DNA from: Adiantum capillus-veneris
Lineage: Eukaryota; Streptophyta; Polypodiopsida; Polypodiales; Pteridaceae
NCBI GenBank assembly: GCA_014529385.2
Contig: CM043948.1
Location: 75,814,791-75,878,790 of the forward strand
Direction of reading: 5' to 3'
Length of the DNA stretch: 64,000 bases
The notes below the pieces were generated by a model. That model searched no databases. It was not told the origin of the DNA and saw only the letters and a program-made list of their open reading frames with translations. Positions 34,290 to 47,053 of this stretch are shown piece by piece. The stretch's first letter is position 1. Every line of letters starts with the position of its first letter. A program made the position numbers and the translations under genes.

Positions 34290-36482
34290 GTAACATTTAA
34301 TGCACTAGTAGCTTGTGTGTAGCGGAAATTGATAACATAGTGAGCATTTCATTAAGAACAAGTTCTTAATGACATAGAGAGAGTACTTAATTCAGAAATC
34401 AACATAGAAATTTACACCTAGCTAGTTTGGCATTGACAATACTTGAAAAGAGAGAGAAATAGAAAAATTGACAATAGTTGAGGACCCGATTTACATGGAG
34501 CCGGTCCCCCCTCCATAAAGGCTTTGTATTAACTTCTCCGATCAAAGGAGACTTTTGTACAATATAATCTTTGTGTTGCTTTGATAAAACTAGTTGGAGC
34601 AATGAAGATGGAAGCTTCATACACCAAATTACGCTTGAAAAACACACCTAGTGTCCCTAGCCTCAATCCCAAGACCTCACACACCTTCAAAAATGGTGAG
34701 AGCTAGCAGAGAATTAGGATAGATTGAGAGGAAGAAGAGGTATCTTATGAGAAAGAACTATTCTCCTCACATAATCACTCTAATAGCATACCTTAGCTTA
34801 ATTATTAACATGGTATATGCGATGATCATTCCATTGAAGCTTGGCTCTTTGTTGGATTTGCATTCCATAGCTAAGAGTTGTTGGTGTAGGCCTCTACTTC
34901 TCAATGATTGGAGAAGGAGATGGAATTTGTAGAAGGTGAGGACAATCTTAGCAGGCGGGAACTATCTCTTTGAGGGCCAAATAGCAGGATCAGTCACACC
35001 AACGGTAATTATTGCAGACAGTTACTGCAGTAACTCCTGTGAGCTATAAATAGGACCTACTACATTGTAATTGGGCTTCTTGCTTCTTAGTTTATTGGCT
35101 TAGTTGCTTGTCTTTTGTCTTTAGCTCTCTCTAATCATTCTCGGGTTACCAGCCCTTCGCCTCTAGCTTCACTCTGTAATCATTTGAGCTTTAACCCATT
35201 AAACACTATAGTGGTTGTCCTTGAGTTATTAATCTATCTTCCAGTATGTCTCTCGCTCAGTATACTATTCCAGTTCAATTAACTATTTCAGTCCAATCAT
35301 TTATCTATTATAGTTTCACTAACTGAGCTGACGACATAACCAGTAGCTTTAAATTATAACACATGAATTAGATATTTGAAGAGATCAGCTCCAATTACAT
35401 TTTAGCGATCACAGTGGGTAGAGCTGTTAGCCCTTCGACTAGAAAACTCTTATCTCCCAATTAGAATTTTTAGTTGTACTGATGGTGCCCAAAGCTAGTG
35501 GTGGTCATAAACCATCAACCCAGTTTTGGGAGGCATTGTAGCAACGACCTAATTGCAACCCACACAAAATTATCAAATCCGTGGATCGGCAACCCGGCTA
35601 GGGCATGGAAGCATGAGCATTGGATGAATAGAAATAGAGGATTCAAGAGATCACCTCTCCAATGCAAGTAGAGATTAGCCATGGCAAGACTAACTCTAAA
35701 CATACTCTAATCACTAATCAATTGACTTCTATACACATTAAGTCCACCGAAGTCCGACTTACCATAGATTAGAAACCCAAGAACACTAATGATAAGCATG
35801 CAGTAATTACATTGGTGTTGGCCTCTTCAATCACCACATGCCAATCACGGCACTTCATTAATAGCTACACACCCGAGCTGAATGGTGCTAGAGTTTCATA
35901 AAACCTATCTACATACAAGAAAACAATAGGGCACACACACTAATTACAAGATTAAGACCCAACTTAATCAACCTAATTAGTGATGCTAAATATCACAAAT
36001 AGAATGCATATAGAAGAGTAGGAGTGGTTAATAGCAAGAAGTACACACCTTTCTCAAACCTAGAATAAGGAGAGTGTAATACTACTTCATGACATAATGA
36101 AATGTAGAGAAGTATTATACTAATGAGAAAATAGGAATTAGATTAATCAAGAAGAGCTTACTCTATTTACACATGGATTAGCACTAGCCTCTTAAGCATG
36201 GACATTAAGCTCAAGGCTAGGTCATAGAGTGAACACTCAAGAGAGAGGGATCTCTCAAAAGTGGATCCTCAGGAATAGATGCTCAAGAATGAAGCCTCCT
36301 TGCATAAATGCTTTCACCACAATCCCTTCTACTATGGGTTTAAGCTTGAGCCCTCTAGATACCATATACAGCTTTGGAATTCCTAATGAGCCCAAGACTT
36401 ATACAAAGTGAGTTGGAAATATTATGCACAAACATAGCATATCTCTCGCAATCGATGTAGCCTGTGTTAACCGCTACTAACA
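34290..36482 (-). repeat. LTR with a primer-binding site on one side and a PPT on the other
   Basis: On the plus strand it starts TGTAACATT and ends GCTACTAACA, so both ends fit LTR termini. The left neighbour is a minus-strand primer-binding site; the right neighbour is a minus-strand PPT. A younger LTR (34928-35363) sits inside, leaving about 1.75 kb of LTR. I found no second copy in the window, so the ends rest on the flanking signals. Confidence 0.6.
34928..35363 (+). repeat. LTR of the 1-465 family, possible solo LTR
   Basis: Plus-strand copy of the LTR at 1-465, with TGTAGAAGG start, TATA box (TATAAATA 35045-35052) and CA end. GAATT precedes it (34923-34927) and recurs at 35365-35369, one base past the predicted end, so a target duplication is likely but imperfect. 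Confidence 0.7.
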
Positions 36483-36494
36483 TTCCCCCTTCCT
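36483..36494 (-). other. polypurine tract facing the 34290-36482 LTR
   Basis: On the minus strand AGGAAGGGGGAA leads directly into TGTTAGTAGCGG, the LTR start. Confidence 0.6.
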
Positions 36495-39400
36495 AATTTG
36501 GTGCACGTCCTTGTGTGTCGGTGAAACAAAACACGGTGACATGGTAGAAATATTGAGCTGCAAATCATAAGAACAAGTAATGAGCATCAAAGGCCACCAA
36601 GAATGAATAAAACATGAAGCACCATGAACAATCATGCAAAGTGAATTTTTTGCTTCTAAAAGATGGTTGAATCATATTAAAAAACTAACCCCAACATAAA
36701 GAAAAAAAACACCTATACTATTGTGAAGATTAAACCACTTGAAATTTCAGTTTTATGCATGAGACACAAGCAATCAATTAAGACCCTAGGCTAATGCAGG
36801 TTCATAAACTTACTAGCTTAAAAACTATGTGACCAATCTTAATAAATCATTCAAGTCTATCATGTCTACGGGCTAAAAAAAAGCTCCTAATATATTAGTA
36901 CATTGTCAAAGCTTTTTGAAGCTCATGGAAGTTTTGATTTTGTCATTCATGGAAAAAAGTAAAGCACAATACAAGTCTACCACCCCAACGCAAGTCTAGG
37001 TGAGACTCTCGGCTCCTTGAACTCTCAAGAAGGTGTTCCAAAAGCCTACTAGCCTACCAAGGCAACAACTAACCCCTATCAGCCCAGGGCATCGATTTAG
37101 GGCCTTGACCAAGGGAGCCAAGGTGATTCCCCTCACATTCCAAGTGCAAATAAGGCGCTAAGCCTCACATGGATACAACTTAACATAGAAATTTTCTTTT
37201 CACGTGTCTAGTAGCATTTTTTCTACCTTTTTGGACACTTTTTTTCTTGATTGTTTCATTATTTAGCACTTTTTTATTGCTTCCTACATGAGATGTTTAT
37301 GGCAATTGGACTAAAGAGACTAAAGCCTAACCATAGCCCTAGTTCATGTTAAAAAAAAGAATGGAGTATTAAGACTATCACTAAGAGTCTATGACTAAAT
37401 ATAAATTAACCTAAATTAACCTAAGGTCAAGGCCAATTACCTATGATTATCACACATAAAATCTAATTTTTTGATGACTTAATTTTCACAAAGCAAAGTG
37501 TTGAAACTTTAGTATGCCTAGCTTTGGAACATAAAAGAACCATAGTTTAGAACGAAAAATTACTTAAGCCAAGCATAGAGAATGGAGAGATGAAAAAAGA
37601 GCAAAATCGTGGAAGGATTACACCTATTCATGCTCTTTGTGCATCCTTGTAGAGAAGTCTCTTGGTCTTTTTATTTGCGAAAGAAGATGATTTGAAGCTA
37701 AGTGTAAACACAAGCTGCAAAGGCCTTTTATTGAAATCCAAAAGCACACAAAAAACATTAATGAAAACCTAAAGCTAGGGTCTTACGTACCCGAATTTGC
37801 CAAAGGGAAACAACCCAAGGGAAAAAAGTGCCTTTGGTTATGCACATGATTCTCTTTAATAGAAAATTTATGCATACATACCAACAATGAGAGAGATAAA
37901 ATGCTTCTACATAAGCAAATTTTATAAGTTTTACCATCTCTCATGTATGATTCAAAGTTGATTAGTTTCTAGCTCAATGATATATGGAATTTAAAACAAG
38001 CTAAGAGCTAAAAATAATGAAACTTTGATGAAATGAAGTGGCTCTTAAAAGCCAACTTTTTTTATTCAAAGCTTTCCAAAAGGTTGGCTAGCAACTAGCT
38101 CACATAAAATTTTACATTTTTTAGAGCAATCTATGAGGTGGAGATGACTGCAACTTGATGAAATAAAAATGAATGGCTCTCAATAGCCAATTTATGTACT
38201 TGAAAGCTCAAAAAATTTGGGTAAACAACTAGCTCAAATGAAAACATTTGCATTTTAAACCAAGCTATGAGCTAGCATGTATACAACTTTTAATCCAAAG
38301 ACTTGGAATGGGTCTCAATAGCCAAGTTTTTTGCAATATTTTGCAATGATGACCCTTTTTGGATCAATGAAACTTTTTGTTGCCCACAAACCTTTAAAAA
38401 AAACTCAATCATTAGTGATTTTAAGCATTTGAACATCCAATACAAGCACTAAAACCATGCTCAATCACAACCCCAAAATGCTCTCTCCTGGCCATCAAAC
38501 AAGCTCATAGTGTGTTGCATGGTTTTCACATTCAAATCAAGCACTAAAATGTAACAAACAATGCCAAGCCCAAAGTTTAATGCACACTCTTTGACGAAGC
38601 ATCAGTTTAATGCCAATATAGCTCAAGATGAAGCTGGCATGCATGCCAAAAGAATTTTTTCATGTAGTGCAATGAAAAGGCCAATGAACTCAAGCATCAA
38701 ACTATGCACAAGCCAAAAACTTTAGTGCAAATAAGGCCATTCGTGCATAACACAATCATAGCATACCGTCAATGTCCACACCATGCTCATACATTGCACA
38801 TATGGCATACATAACAAAAAGATGAGAGAGTGCTCAATAAAATTTTATGACAAGTAATATCCTCTTTTTGATGTATTATGAGCTGGTTAACTCTAACCCA
38901 TAAGATTGATGCAATTCATAGAACAAACTCGAGTTAGAGAAGATAATCAACTCATAATGAAAAAACGTAATGGCTCTTGCACTCAATAGCCAAATAGAAC
39001 ATCAAAGTTCTCCTAACCTACCAATCATCCCTTAAAAAAGAACTCAATCATAGACATTCTTCAAGAAATGCCAAGCCCAAACTTTGGTGCACAGTATTAA
39101 CCAAGCATGAAAAAATTATCAATGTAGCTCTCCAAAATGAAGGCATATGCATGCCCAAAAGAATTATCCATTCTGTGCAATGAAAATGATGAAAATCGAG
39201 CACTTAACCATGCACAAGTTGAATAAATATGTCCAATGAAGTTTGTTGATGCATGGAGATGATCACGCAATCATGGTATACACTTATGTTTGACTGTTTT
39301 CTTGCATGTAGTAGATATAATATGATGACATGACTTTTGAGCTCTCTCATTTGGTTAGTCTCAACTCGATGTTGTGCCATAGGCCATACCCCTTCAAGGT

Positions 39401-40233
39401 AGCTCATGGATTAGTGCACAAAACATTTAGCATTTAAGTAAACACTAAAAACAACCCTCAACTCTTATATTAGTGTAATGCAAGATTTCTTGATATACAA
39501 ATGCTCACAACCCTAACAAATCTTGCAATGTCTATGCATTCCAATTAAAACATGTTCACATTAGTACAAGGAGCATCCTCCGAGCTAGAGGTAGAGAGAG
39601 GGGTGGTAATGCAAGCTTAATTTTTTTATTTCTTGAAAAAAGCTCACTGGGCGATGGCTGTAGCTTAATTCAGTATCTGCGGGGCCGGTGTCTGGTGCGT
39701 GACTTTTGCAAGCACAAAGCCATGGAAAGGCAGAACGTGCGGGTGTGTGTGTGTTGTTTGAGGTGAAACTGCAACAAAAAACGTGGCAGCAAGGCGCGAT
39801 TGTGAGCAAAGCAGCAACTCGGAGAGAGAGCATGTATCATATTGGGAGGTGTCCATTTCTAGCAGCAGCAGCGCACCAGTCTGTTAATGCAGTCAACAGG
39901 AAAAGAGAGGGGGTGTGTATGTGAGGGCTTAACTTGAAGGTATCAACAAAAGAGGACTTTGTAGTCGGGATAGTGTGTGTGTGTGTGTGTGTGTAGAGCC
40001 AAACATGCTGCAGTATGACGACCTGGCCCTTGTGTGTGTCGATGCAAGCATGTTGCAAGAACTATAGCGGAAGTAGTGGGACATGGACAGCGCCTTTTGA
40101 GGCTTGGGGCCCGGGCGTGTGTTGTTTTTTCCAGTTCAAGCTTGGGCACGGCGCCTTTTGTGGGTGGGTGTGTGGTGTGGAATTACATCAAGTAAAGCCA
40201 AGCAAGCCAAAAGTTGCGACAAGCCAGTAGTTG

Positions 40234-40266
<33 letters not shown>

Positions 40267-41597
40267 GTTAGAGCTACATGACAAGGCATCAAGCCAGGCA
40301 TGCGGCAAAAACGACTTGGCGAGATAAAAAAATGGCCAATAGTTAACATATATTCAAAAAAGGGCTGAACGACGCTTGCAAAATAGCTCGAGAGCTGAGG
40401 CCTGGGCCGATATTCATTGGGGACGAACCAATAAAGGAGAGATGGGAGGGTATGTATTAATTGCGAATAAAAAAAAGAAGCCAGAATGTAGCCAAGAGAG
40501 CAGTTGCTTTGGATTTGTGGCAGGCCATGAAAGAGGCAAGGCTGGAGAGTGCTTCCATGCTTAATTTGTGTGTGTGTGTGTGTGGACTCATGCGGGACCA
40601 CTTGTTTGAGGATCTTATTCCTCCTTTTGACCACTTTATGAACACACATTGAATTGCAATGTCATCAACACAAAATTTTTAGCTTTAGCTCAATTTCCTC
40701 CCTTGTGATAAGCACATGCAATTTATTTACTTTATTCATTGTGCCACAACTCTTATTCTTGATTCAACATACCCATGTAATTGAGATACGTACATGCATA
40801 AAGCCCATTTCCAATGCTTGTAGGGGTCAATAATGTGGCCTTGCACACACACATGAAAGCAAGATGCACACTCGATTATGCAATGAAAATTAAGCCAATT
40901 GCTCTTCAAAATTTCAAAATCTCTCATCCAACTTACTTCAAAGGGGTGATTTGTTAAAATCATACACAAAGGTTTGTTTGCAAATCCATCAATTGAATAA
41001 TTCCTATGCAACTTTGAGTGATTAGCTTCTTCTTGACCAATCCAAGCACATTTTATCATCATCGCAAAATGAATTGCTCATTCAACCCTAATTAGGTTTA
41101 TCTTAGCTATACCCGTAGTTTGATTTGGGCCACAAATAGGCACATTGTTCAATGCAAAATTACCATGATTAGTCAATTTGTCGTACATCACGATGATAAT
41201 ATGCATAAAAATCATTTTCAATTGAATACCAATTGAATCATCCCAAGTCATTCAATCTTTTGAGCACCAAATTTTAGGTTTTTTAATCATCATAATTGGC
41301 AGCCAAAACCAATTATTCATTTTCTCATTAGATAGATCATGCCATTGCATAGGCACACACATTAGTGCATGTAGTCCATGTTCATCAAATTGACTCATCA
41401 TTAGCATGGAAATACACTAAAAATATACACAATTGAGTACAAATTGAGTGATTTATCTCAATTGCCCAAGTCAATTGTGACACATATATCAACTATTTGG
41501 CCAAATTAATCATTATAACTGGTAAAAGCTACCAATTATTCATTCAACCCACCAGATTACACATGTCATTGAGTACGCACACACACCCAAATTTAGT
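36495..41597. other. 5-kb non-coding retroelement interior
   Basis: AT-rich, with no recognisable protein on either strand. The sense strand is probably minus, given the PPT at its left end. It contains divergent tandem repeats (37971-38350), a longer-spaced duplication (38566-38720 against 39061-39215), and a GC-richer block at 39650-40620 with several GT runs (40000, 40236-40263, 40568-40584). Open frames in the GT block are repeat translations. It could be a large non-coding LTR derivative inserted into gypsy A integrase near 41598. Confidence 0.5.
37971..38350. repeat. divergent tandem repeat, period about 126-134 bp, three units
   Basis: Units begin AGCTCA at 37971, 38097 and 38231. Each ends with a GGCTCT/GGTCTC-AATAGCCAA-like motif followed by a T-rich stretch. 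A partial relative lies near 38970. Confidence 0.6.
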
Positions 41598-44500
41598 AGC
41601 AAATCACCTCATCAAGAAGGAATTTGCACACAGCTTCTGTGGTTTTAGCTCTTAATGCTCTCCTGCAAGAACCAAGTATCTCATCTGCCAAAGTCTTAAA
41701 GGCATTGTGACTAGATCCACAACCCATTTATAGTGCACAGCTAGTGGATCTGTAGACCACAATCCATCACGATGTCGAACATTTGAATACATTTGACAAG
41801 TTACACATGGATCTACAAATTGAGATACATCTTTATACATACCCTTCCACAAGTATTTTTCTTTCAACTTGGAGAAGGTTTCCCACACACCCCTGTGTCC
41901 AGCCCATAGACTCTCATGAAACTCTTGCATGAGCTTTACTTGAGTCTCTTTTTTACATATAACCCTTTGTGGTGTAGCACCATTTTGTTTAGGATGCTTC
42001 AAGTAACCATCCCTCTCAAAAAGTACCCATATTCTTTCCTACGTATCCTCTTGAATTCTTGTTTAGACCAATCATCTTGTTTTGTTAGAGTGCTCAAGTA
42101 GCTTCCAATAAGAAGCCAATCACCTTCATAAATACTTTCAAGAACAATTCAAGTGGATTGATTAGTCATGGAGACATTGTTACCTTTGACATGAGAGATG
42201 GAATAATACTTTGTGCCCACATCATCTCCCTCGTCAATCATATGTGACTCATCTTCATACCTTGCCCTTGATAGCATATCTACCGCTGTATTGTCTTTAC
42301 CTGCAATTTGCTTAAACTCAAGATTTGGGGACTTAATGTATGCAATTCACCACAACATATAAATGTCTGGTGTTGAACAGCTTGTAATGATCCTAAGAAG
42401 TGGTAGACAATCTGTTTCTACAACCATACATGCACCAATTAGGTACTCTTTCCCATTTTTCAACGTTGTAAGCATACCCCATAACTCTCTTTTTATATGT
42501 GGATAGTTTCTTTGGCGAGCACTTAATACCTTTTCTCCAAATCTTACCACATACATGTGTCCTTCTTTTTCATATTTCCCTATTGCCCATCCAATCCTTG
42601 TAGTACCGGTGTCTACTGTCACAATTACTGGCCTTTGACACTCATAGTCTACCTTTCTCAAAGTTGGTGATGACTGAAGCAACTCCTTTAGCTTTCTCAT
42701 GTCTTTTATGAGTGCTTTTGTCCATTTAAACTTTTGATTCTTTCTAAGTAGTTGATAAAGTGGATCGGCTACATGTGCATAATGTGGAATCCAAATATCA
42801 TAAAAGACACATTCTCCCAGGAACCTTCTAACCTCAGTGATGCTAGTGCACGTGAATCTACCTTTGTTGAACAAGGTTTCCTACCATATGGTCCGCACAT
42901 GTGCCCCACAATGATCACTTCATTGACACCAAACATAGACTTTTTCCCTGACACAGTAAGATTCACTTCCTCCAACCTAGACAGAATTTTATCACAAGAA
43001 TTTATGTGATTTACCACAAACCTGCGACATCCCCTGAGATCCAAAGCTTCATCTTTCTCACTTTCTTCACATCCTTTGATAGGAAAATCATCAATGAAAG
43101 GTACTGTAATTTGAGGAATAAAGTCACGTCAGACCTTATTCATCCCATTCATCATATGTGCAACCGAGTTGGTTGCTCCCTGTGGCAAGGTACACATCCT
43201 TACCAAACCCAAAGGTGTCCTCATGGTTGTCAAGTCTTTGCTTTCGATTGCAAGATGAAATTGATCATACCCTGAGTAGAGATCCCCCATTGAGTAGATT
43301 GCCCTCCCTGCAAACACCTCTGCAACCTCATCCACAATATGTCCTGTACCTACATTTCTAATTGTCACTTTGTTCACTGGTTGCATATCTTGGATGAAGC
43401 GTAGAGCTCCATTCTTCTTTGGAACTGTGAACCACCTGTTTGAGTATGGAGCACAAGAAGGCTCCAAAATTCCCATTTTGATCTTCTCATTCAATAGCTC
43501 TACTAACTTGGGCAAATGAGCCTTTGGAACTGGAATAGGCCGCAGATTCCAAGACACATGAGGTATTGCGAAAATTATCGTAGGAGCTACAATAGAAGGA
43601 TCAACACATCCTATCTCATGTGGCTCAAATGCAAAAGCCTTACCATGCTTTGAAAGCATTTCTTTGAAGCACTTTGTCTTCCTGTGTTAGAAACTCCTCG
43701 CAACCAATCTGCAACTCTTGAAAAGACTCCTTTGTGAAGGTATGCCCGATCTTTTTAGGATTCCTTAAACTTGGTTGCAAAGAAGCTTGCTCAATCTTTT
43801 CCCTGTTGCTGGGTGGTAAGGGTGAAGCTACTGATTTCACCTTCTTTGCTACATTCTTGTATTTAGTTTCAACATGGGCTTCTGGGCCAGCTGTTTGGTT
43901 TTCTTTAAAGGCTTCTATTACTTGATACATTTCCATAGAGCAAACTTCCACAACTTCATTTTCAAAATACAAACTAGACCCCATTATAGCATCAAGCTCA
44001 CCCATAGTATCTACAAAAAAAACTTGTTCACACAAACCCAAAACATTTTTAGTAGGCTCTAGCAACCCACTCATTTTCATGCCTATTTGTACATTATGTA
44101 CATATTGCCTCTCACATCTCTTCAAATCTTCAAGTTTTGTAAAACATACTAATCCATTCCTTGTTACCAAGGAGCCCGCTGAGAAAGTTTCACCTATTTT
44201 TGGATCAGGTGAGACCCTTTTTCTTTCTGTACCACTGCAATCTCGCTTTACAATGGTACTTGGCCAAAACCCATACTTTCCCTATGGTCATGAAACTCCT
44301 TGCTCACCTTTGGTAGAGGACGTTCTCAGAGGTTGTCACAATTTCTTTCATGGTTTACACAAACTGTGAGAAATTGGACAGCACGTTTTCCATCTTTGCT
44401 GCGTATCCTAGCATATGTTGAACCATTACCTTTGTTTCCATTCAAACTCCCACAATGTAGGGCTGTCCAAGAATGAGATGATATGACGATGTATCCTGTA

Positions 44501-45654
44501 CAAAGAAGTTTTGCTCAATCTTTACATCACCTATTATCACCTTCACACCTGGACATACTGCATACAATTCACTGGATGAATTGTTTGCCACTTTTACCAT
44601 CCAACCATGATCTGTGTCCATCGGCCACTTGCACTTGTTGTAGAGACTCTTTGACATTATGTTTATTTCTGAATCATGGTCAATCAAGGCAACAAATGGC
44701 TCTTCAAGATCACCTACCTTGACCAAAGTTTCTGTAGTAGCCCTTGCCCAATGACTTCGTGAATAGTAACTCCTAGGAATAGCTTCAACTTCTTCATCAT
44801 CATTTGAGAAATGCACTTGCTTCACTCTCCCACTAGATTGGTAGCATCCTACCACAACTCCATCATCCTCCTTATTATGCAACTGCATCCCTTGTGTCTT
44901 CAAGGTTTCTTTGTCAACCTGTGGATGAGCAACCTCAGCAAGAGTTTTCCTCTTTCTCTTGATGATGTCAATGATCTCCTTGTGGAATTCATGCTTTGCA
45001 ATGCCAAGGACTTCTCCCAAAGTGAACTCAATCTTACTATTCAAAATCCTTTCCTCCAAGAATTTCTTTAAATCTGTAGTAGCTTCAATATCAGATTGTA
45101 GTTTATAAGTTGGGCCTTTTGTCTTACCTTTTGGTGGATCTTTCTTCTTTCCTGTTGTAGACTCCTCCATGAGTACTTCAAGTGGAGATGCTCCTTGTGT
45201 CGAGGGTGTTTGAGAAGGCATTGAGTCGCTTCTTCCCAAACTTATAGAAGCTCTTTTTGATGGCCCTTTATCAGCATTCTCACGTCTGTGCTTCTCTTCT
45301 ACAGACAATGAGTCCACTGGATCATTCCATCCTGTTTCTAGACGTATGCATTCACCTGCTTCATGTAGAATCTCTTTTATAAGATTTCCCTTTTTAGCTA
45401 ATTGCATGACACTTGGCCAAATTTGACTATGATGGTCACTCACCTCTTCATCACTAAGATGCTCAATTTTTCTCCATAAGTAGCTACCTCAACTGAAGAG
45501 GTGGCATGGTTGGTTTCCATATCTTCAACTAAGGTTTGCATTCCCCCCTCCCCAAAGTTAGTTCTCAAGGGTAGACCTGTCTCTCTTAAGTGTATTTTAC
45601 CATCCTTAAAACAGACAACATCTTTTGACAAAGCATCACTAAACTCATCACAAT
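41598..45654 (-). pseudogene. gypsy A gag end, protease, RT, RNase H and start of integrase
   Basis: From 45654 down: the rest of the gag knuckle (D-C-D-E-F) and gag tail; linker with LGEVLGIAKHEF; protease-like ALIDHDSEINIMS (about 44690, usual DHG now DHD); a 176-codon linker (44170-43640); RT (43659-42800, FIDDF near 43090); RNase H (42874-42347); integrase zinc finger (HESLWAGH, then CVTCQ, 42002-41700) and the start of its catalytic core. There are several frameshifts. The frame is lost at about 41598. It lies on the opposite strand from the gag N-terminus (11685-12583) because of the inversion. Confidence 0.85.
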
Positions 45655-45659
45655 CCCTT

Positions 45660-46093
45660 TGTGAGGTCCCCACCCCGCCGTATCAAACGACGGATCTGAT
45701 GGTGAACCTGGTGGCCAATAGATCTATAACGGAAGCAAACAAAGTGGTTCAGGGTTTAGCTAGTGGATGATCTCTCATCACAAAGTGAGTTGAGTTCGAG
45801 CCTACTAGCAATGAGATCTAGCTCCACCTCGCAGGGGAAGCGTACTTAAACCATCTAGCGATCCTAAGACCCATCTTCCAAGAGGAGAGAAACCTCGAGT
45901 GCCTTTTTCCCCATGTTTCAGAGGCACGTACTCTCGAGAATTTCCCACTCTAGGGGCAATGAGCATTACTAATATCGAGTAAGCACTATGGGGACAGAGA
46001 GTTCCCGACCAATCGGGACCACCCTTCTCATAAGCATTGGCAACCTGAGCCAAGCCCCCACTTTCCACCCCCACACTCCCACTTCCTTGTGCG
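45660..46093 (-). repeat. tail of the gypsy D 3' LTR, inverted
   Basis: On the minus strand it ends ACCTCACA followed by AAGGG (45655-45659), the same target duplication as at 24963-24967. It matches 27269-27651 plus 29236-29286 but lacks the solo LTR. Similarity to the 5' LTR stops near 46093. Confidence 0.92.
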
Positions 46094-46850
46094 AGAGAGC
46101 ATGCGAGTCTCTTTTGCTTGTGGGTTGCAGGATGGTTTGCATGGAGTGCAGAGCAGTGACCTTGTTGTGTAGGTTGTGTCTACGGATGCACAGGTAGAGC
46201 GGGACAGCTCTAGTGAGTCACAGCAGGATGAGTCATTAGAGGTGATGACAGAGATGACTCACATGGATGCTGAGATGTCAGCTATTGTGGAGTCATTTCT
46301 TGATATGCTTATGCCAGAGCTTGATGCAGATTCAGGACAGATGGATAATCTTGGTAAACATGTGATATGTGGTGGGCACAAGGAGTCACTCCAGAGCTCA
46401 GAGTCAGAGTGCCATGGTCTCTATGATAGGAGACAAGATTGCCATGAGTTGAGTTCTGAGTTGGAGGTGGCAGAGGTTGCTAGGGTTGCATCAACGTTCG
46501 GTGTCCTCATGTAAGAGATGCTGATCTCGAGGCCCGACATAGCAGCTGCAGTGGGAGCATTTGCAGCAGGGTTGATTAGTTGTTCGATGACTGATCTTGG
46601 CATAGAGCATAGGGGAGGTTTGCAGGTATTGGACCGATACTTACAGGAGTGCATGAGTTCTTGTAGACTCTTTGCAGAGCTTGGAGCTAGCTCTGTGTGG
46701 CTTCCGCAGTGGGATGTTTGTCTATCAGTAGAGCCGGATGCACTAGCTCATCGAGAGTCAGTGGGCATAGGTTGAGAGAATCTCTCACCTTCTATTAGTT
46801 GTAAACTAGTAGATCTTGCTTAAAGGCACATTGGCCTTTAAGTGGGAGGT
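46094..46850 (+). pseudogene. copia-like remnant with unrecognised acidic ORF
   Basis: A frame runs 46176-46775 with a single TAA at 46512. Its second half (SRPDIAAAVG, IEH--GLQVLDRYL) resembles the end of copia RT. The first half is rich in Asp, Glu, Ser and Met and matches nothing I know. It ends in a copia-type PPT (AAGTGGGAGGT) and then an LTR. Confidence 0.5.
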
Positions 46851-47053
46851 TGTTGGGGTTAAGGCCTATGTGCCTTGACCGGTCGCCCAGGTCATGGGTG
46901 CCCGCCCACTGTTACCCTATACTTATAGTGAGTATACTGTATAGGGGGCTGCTCACTCCTTGAGTCTCCCCACCCATATCTGTGTGTCGTGTGTCTCCTT
47001 CTCTCTCTCTCTCTCTCTCTCTCTCCGTCTGTGGTGCTCTCTGATCCCCTTCA
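46851..47053 (+). repeat. short copia-type 3' LTR
   Basis: TGTTGGGGTTAAGG to CCCCTTCA, about 200 bp, right after a canonical copia PPT. It contains a CT run (about 47002-47024). The sequence after it (GATTTTGTAGG) is mid-integrase of a gypsy element, so the copia remnant sits inside, or is joined to, that gene. Confidence 0.65.

Noticed and set aside
39585-40652. Open frames on both strands in the GT/CA-rich block
   Set aside because: They consist largely of translated dinucleotide repeats (His-Thr or Cys-Val runs) and low-complexity sequence without a conserved motif.
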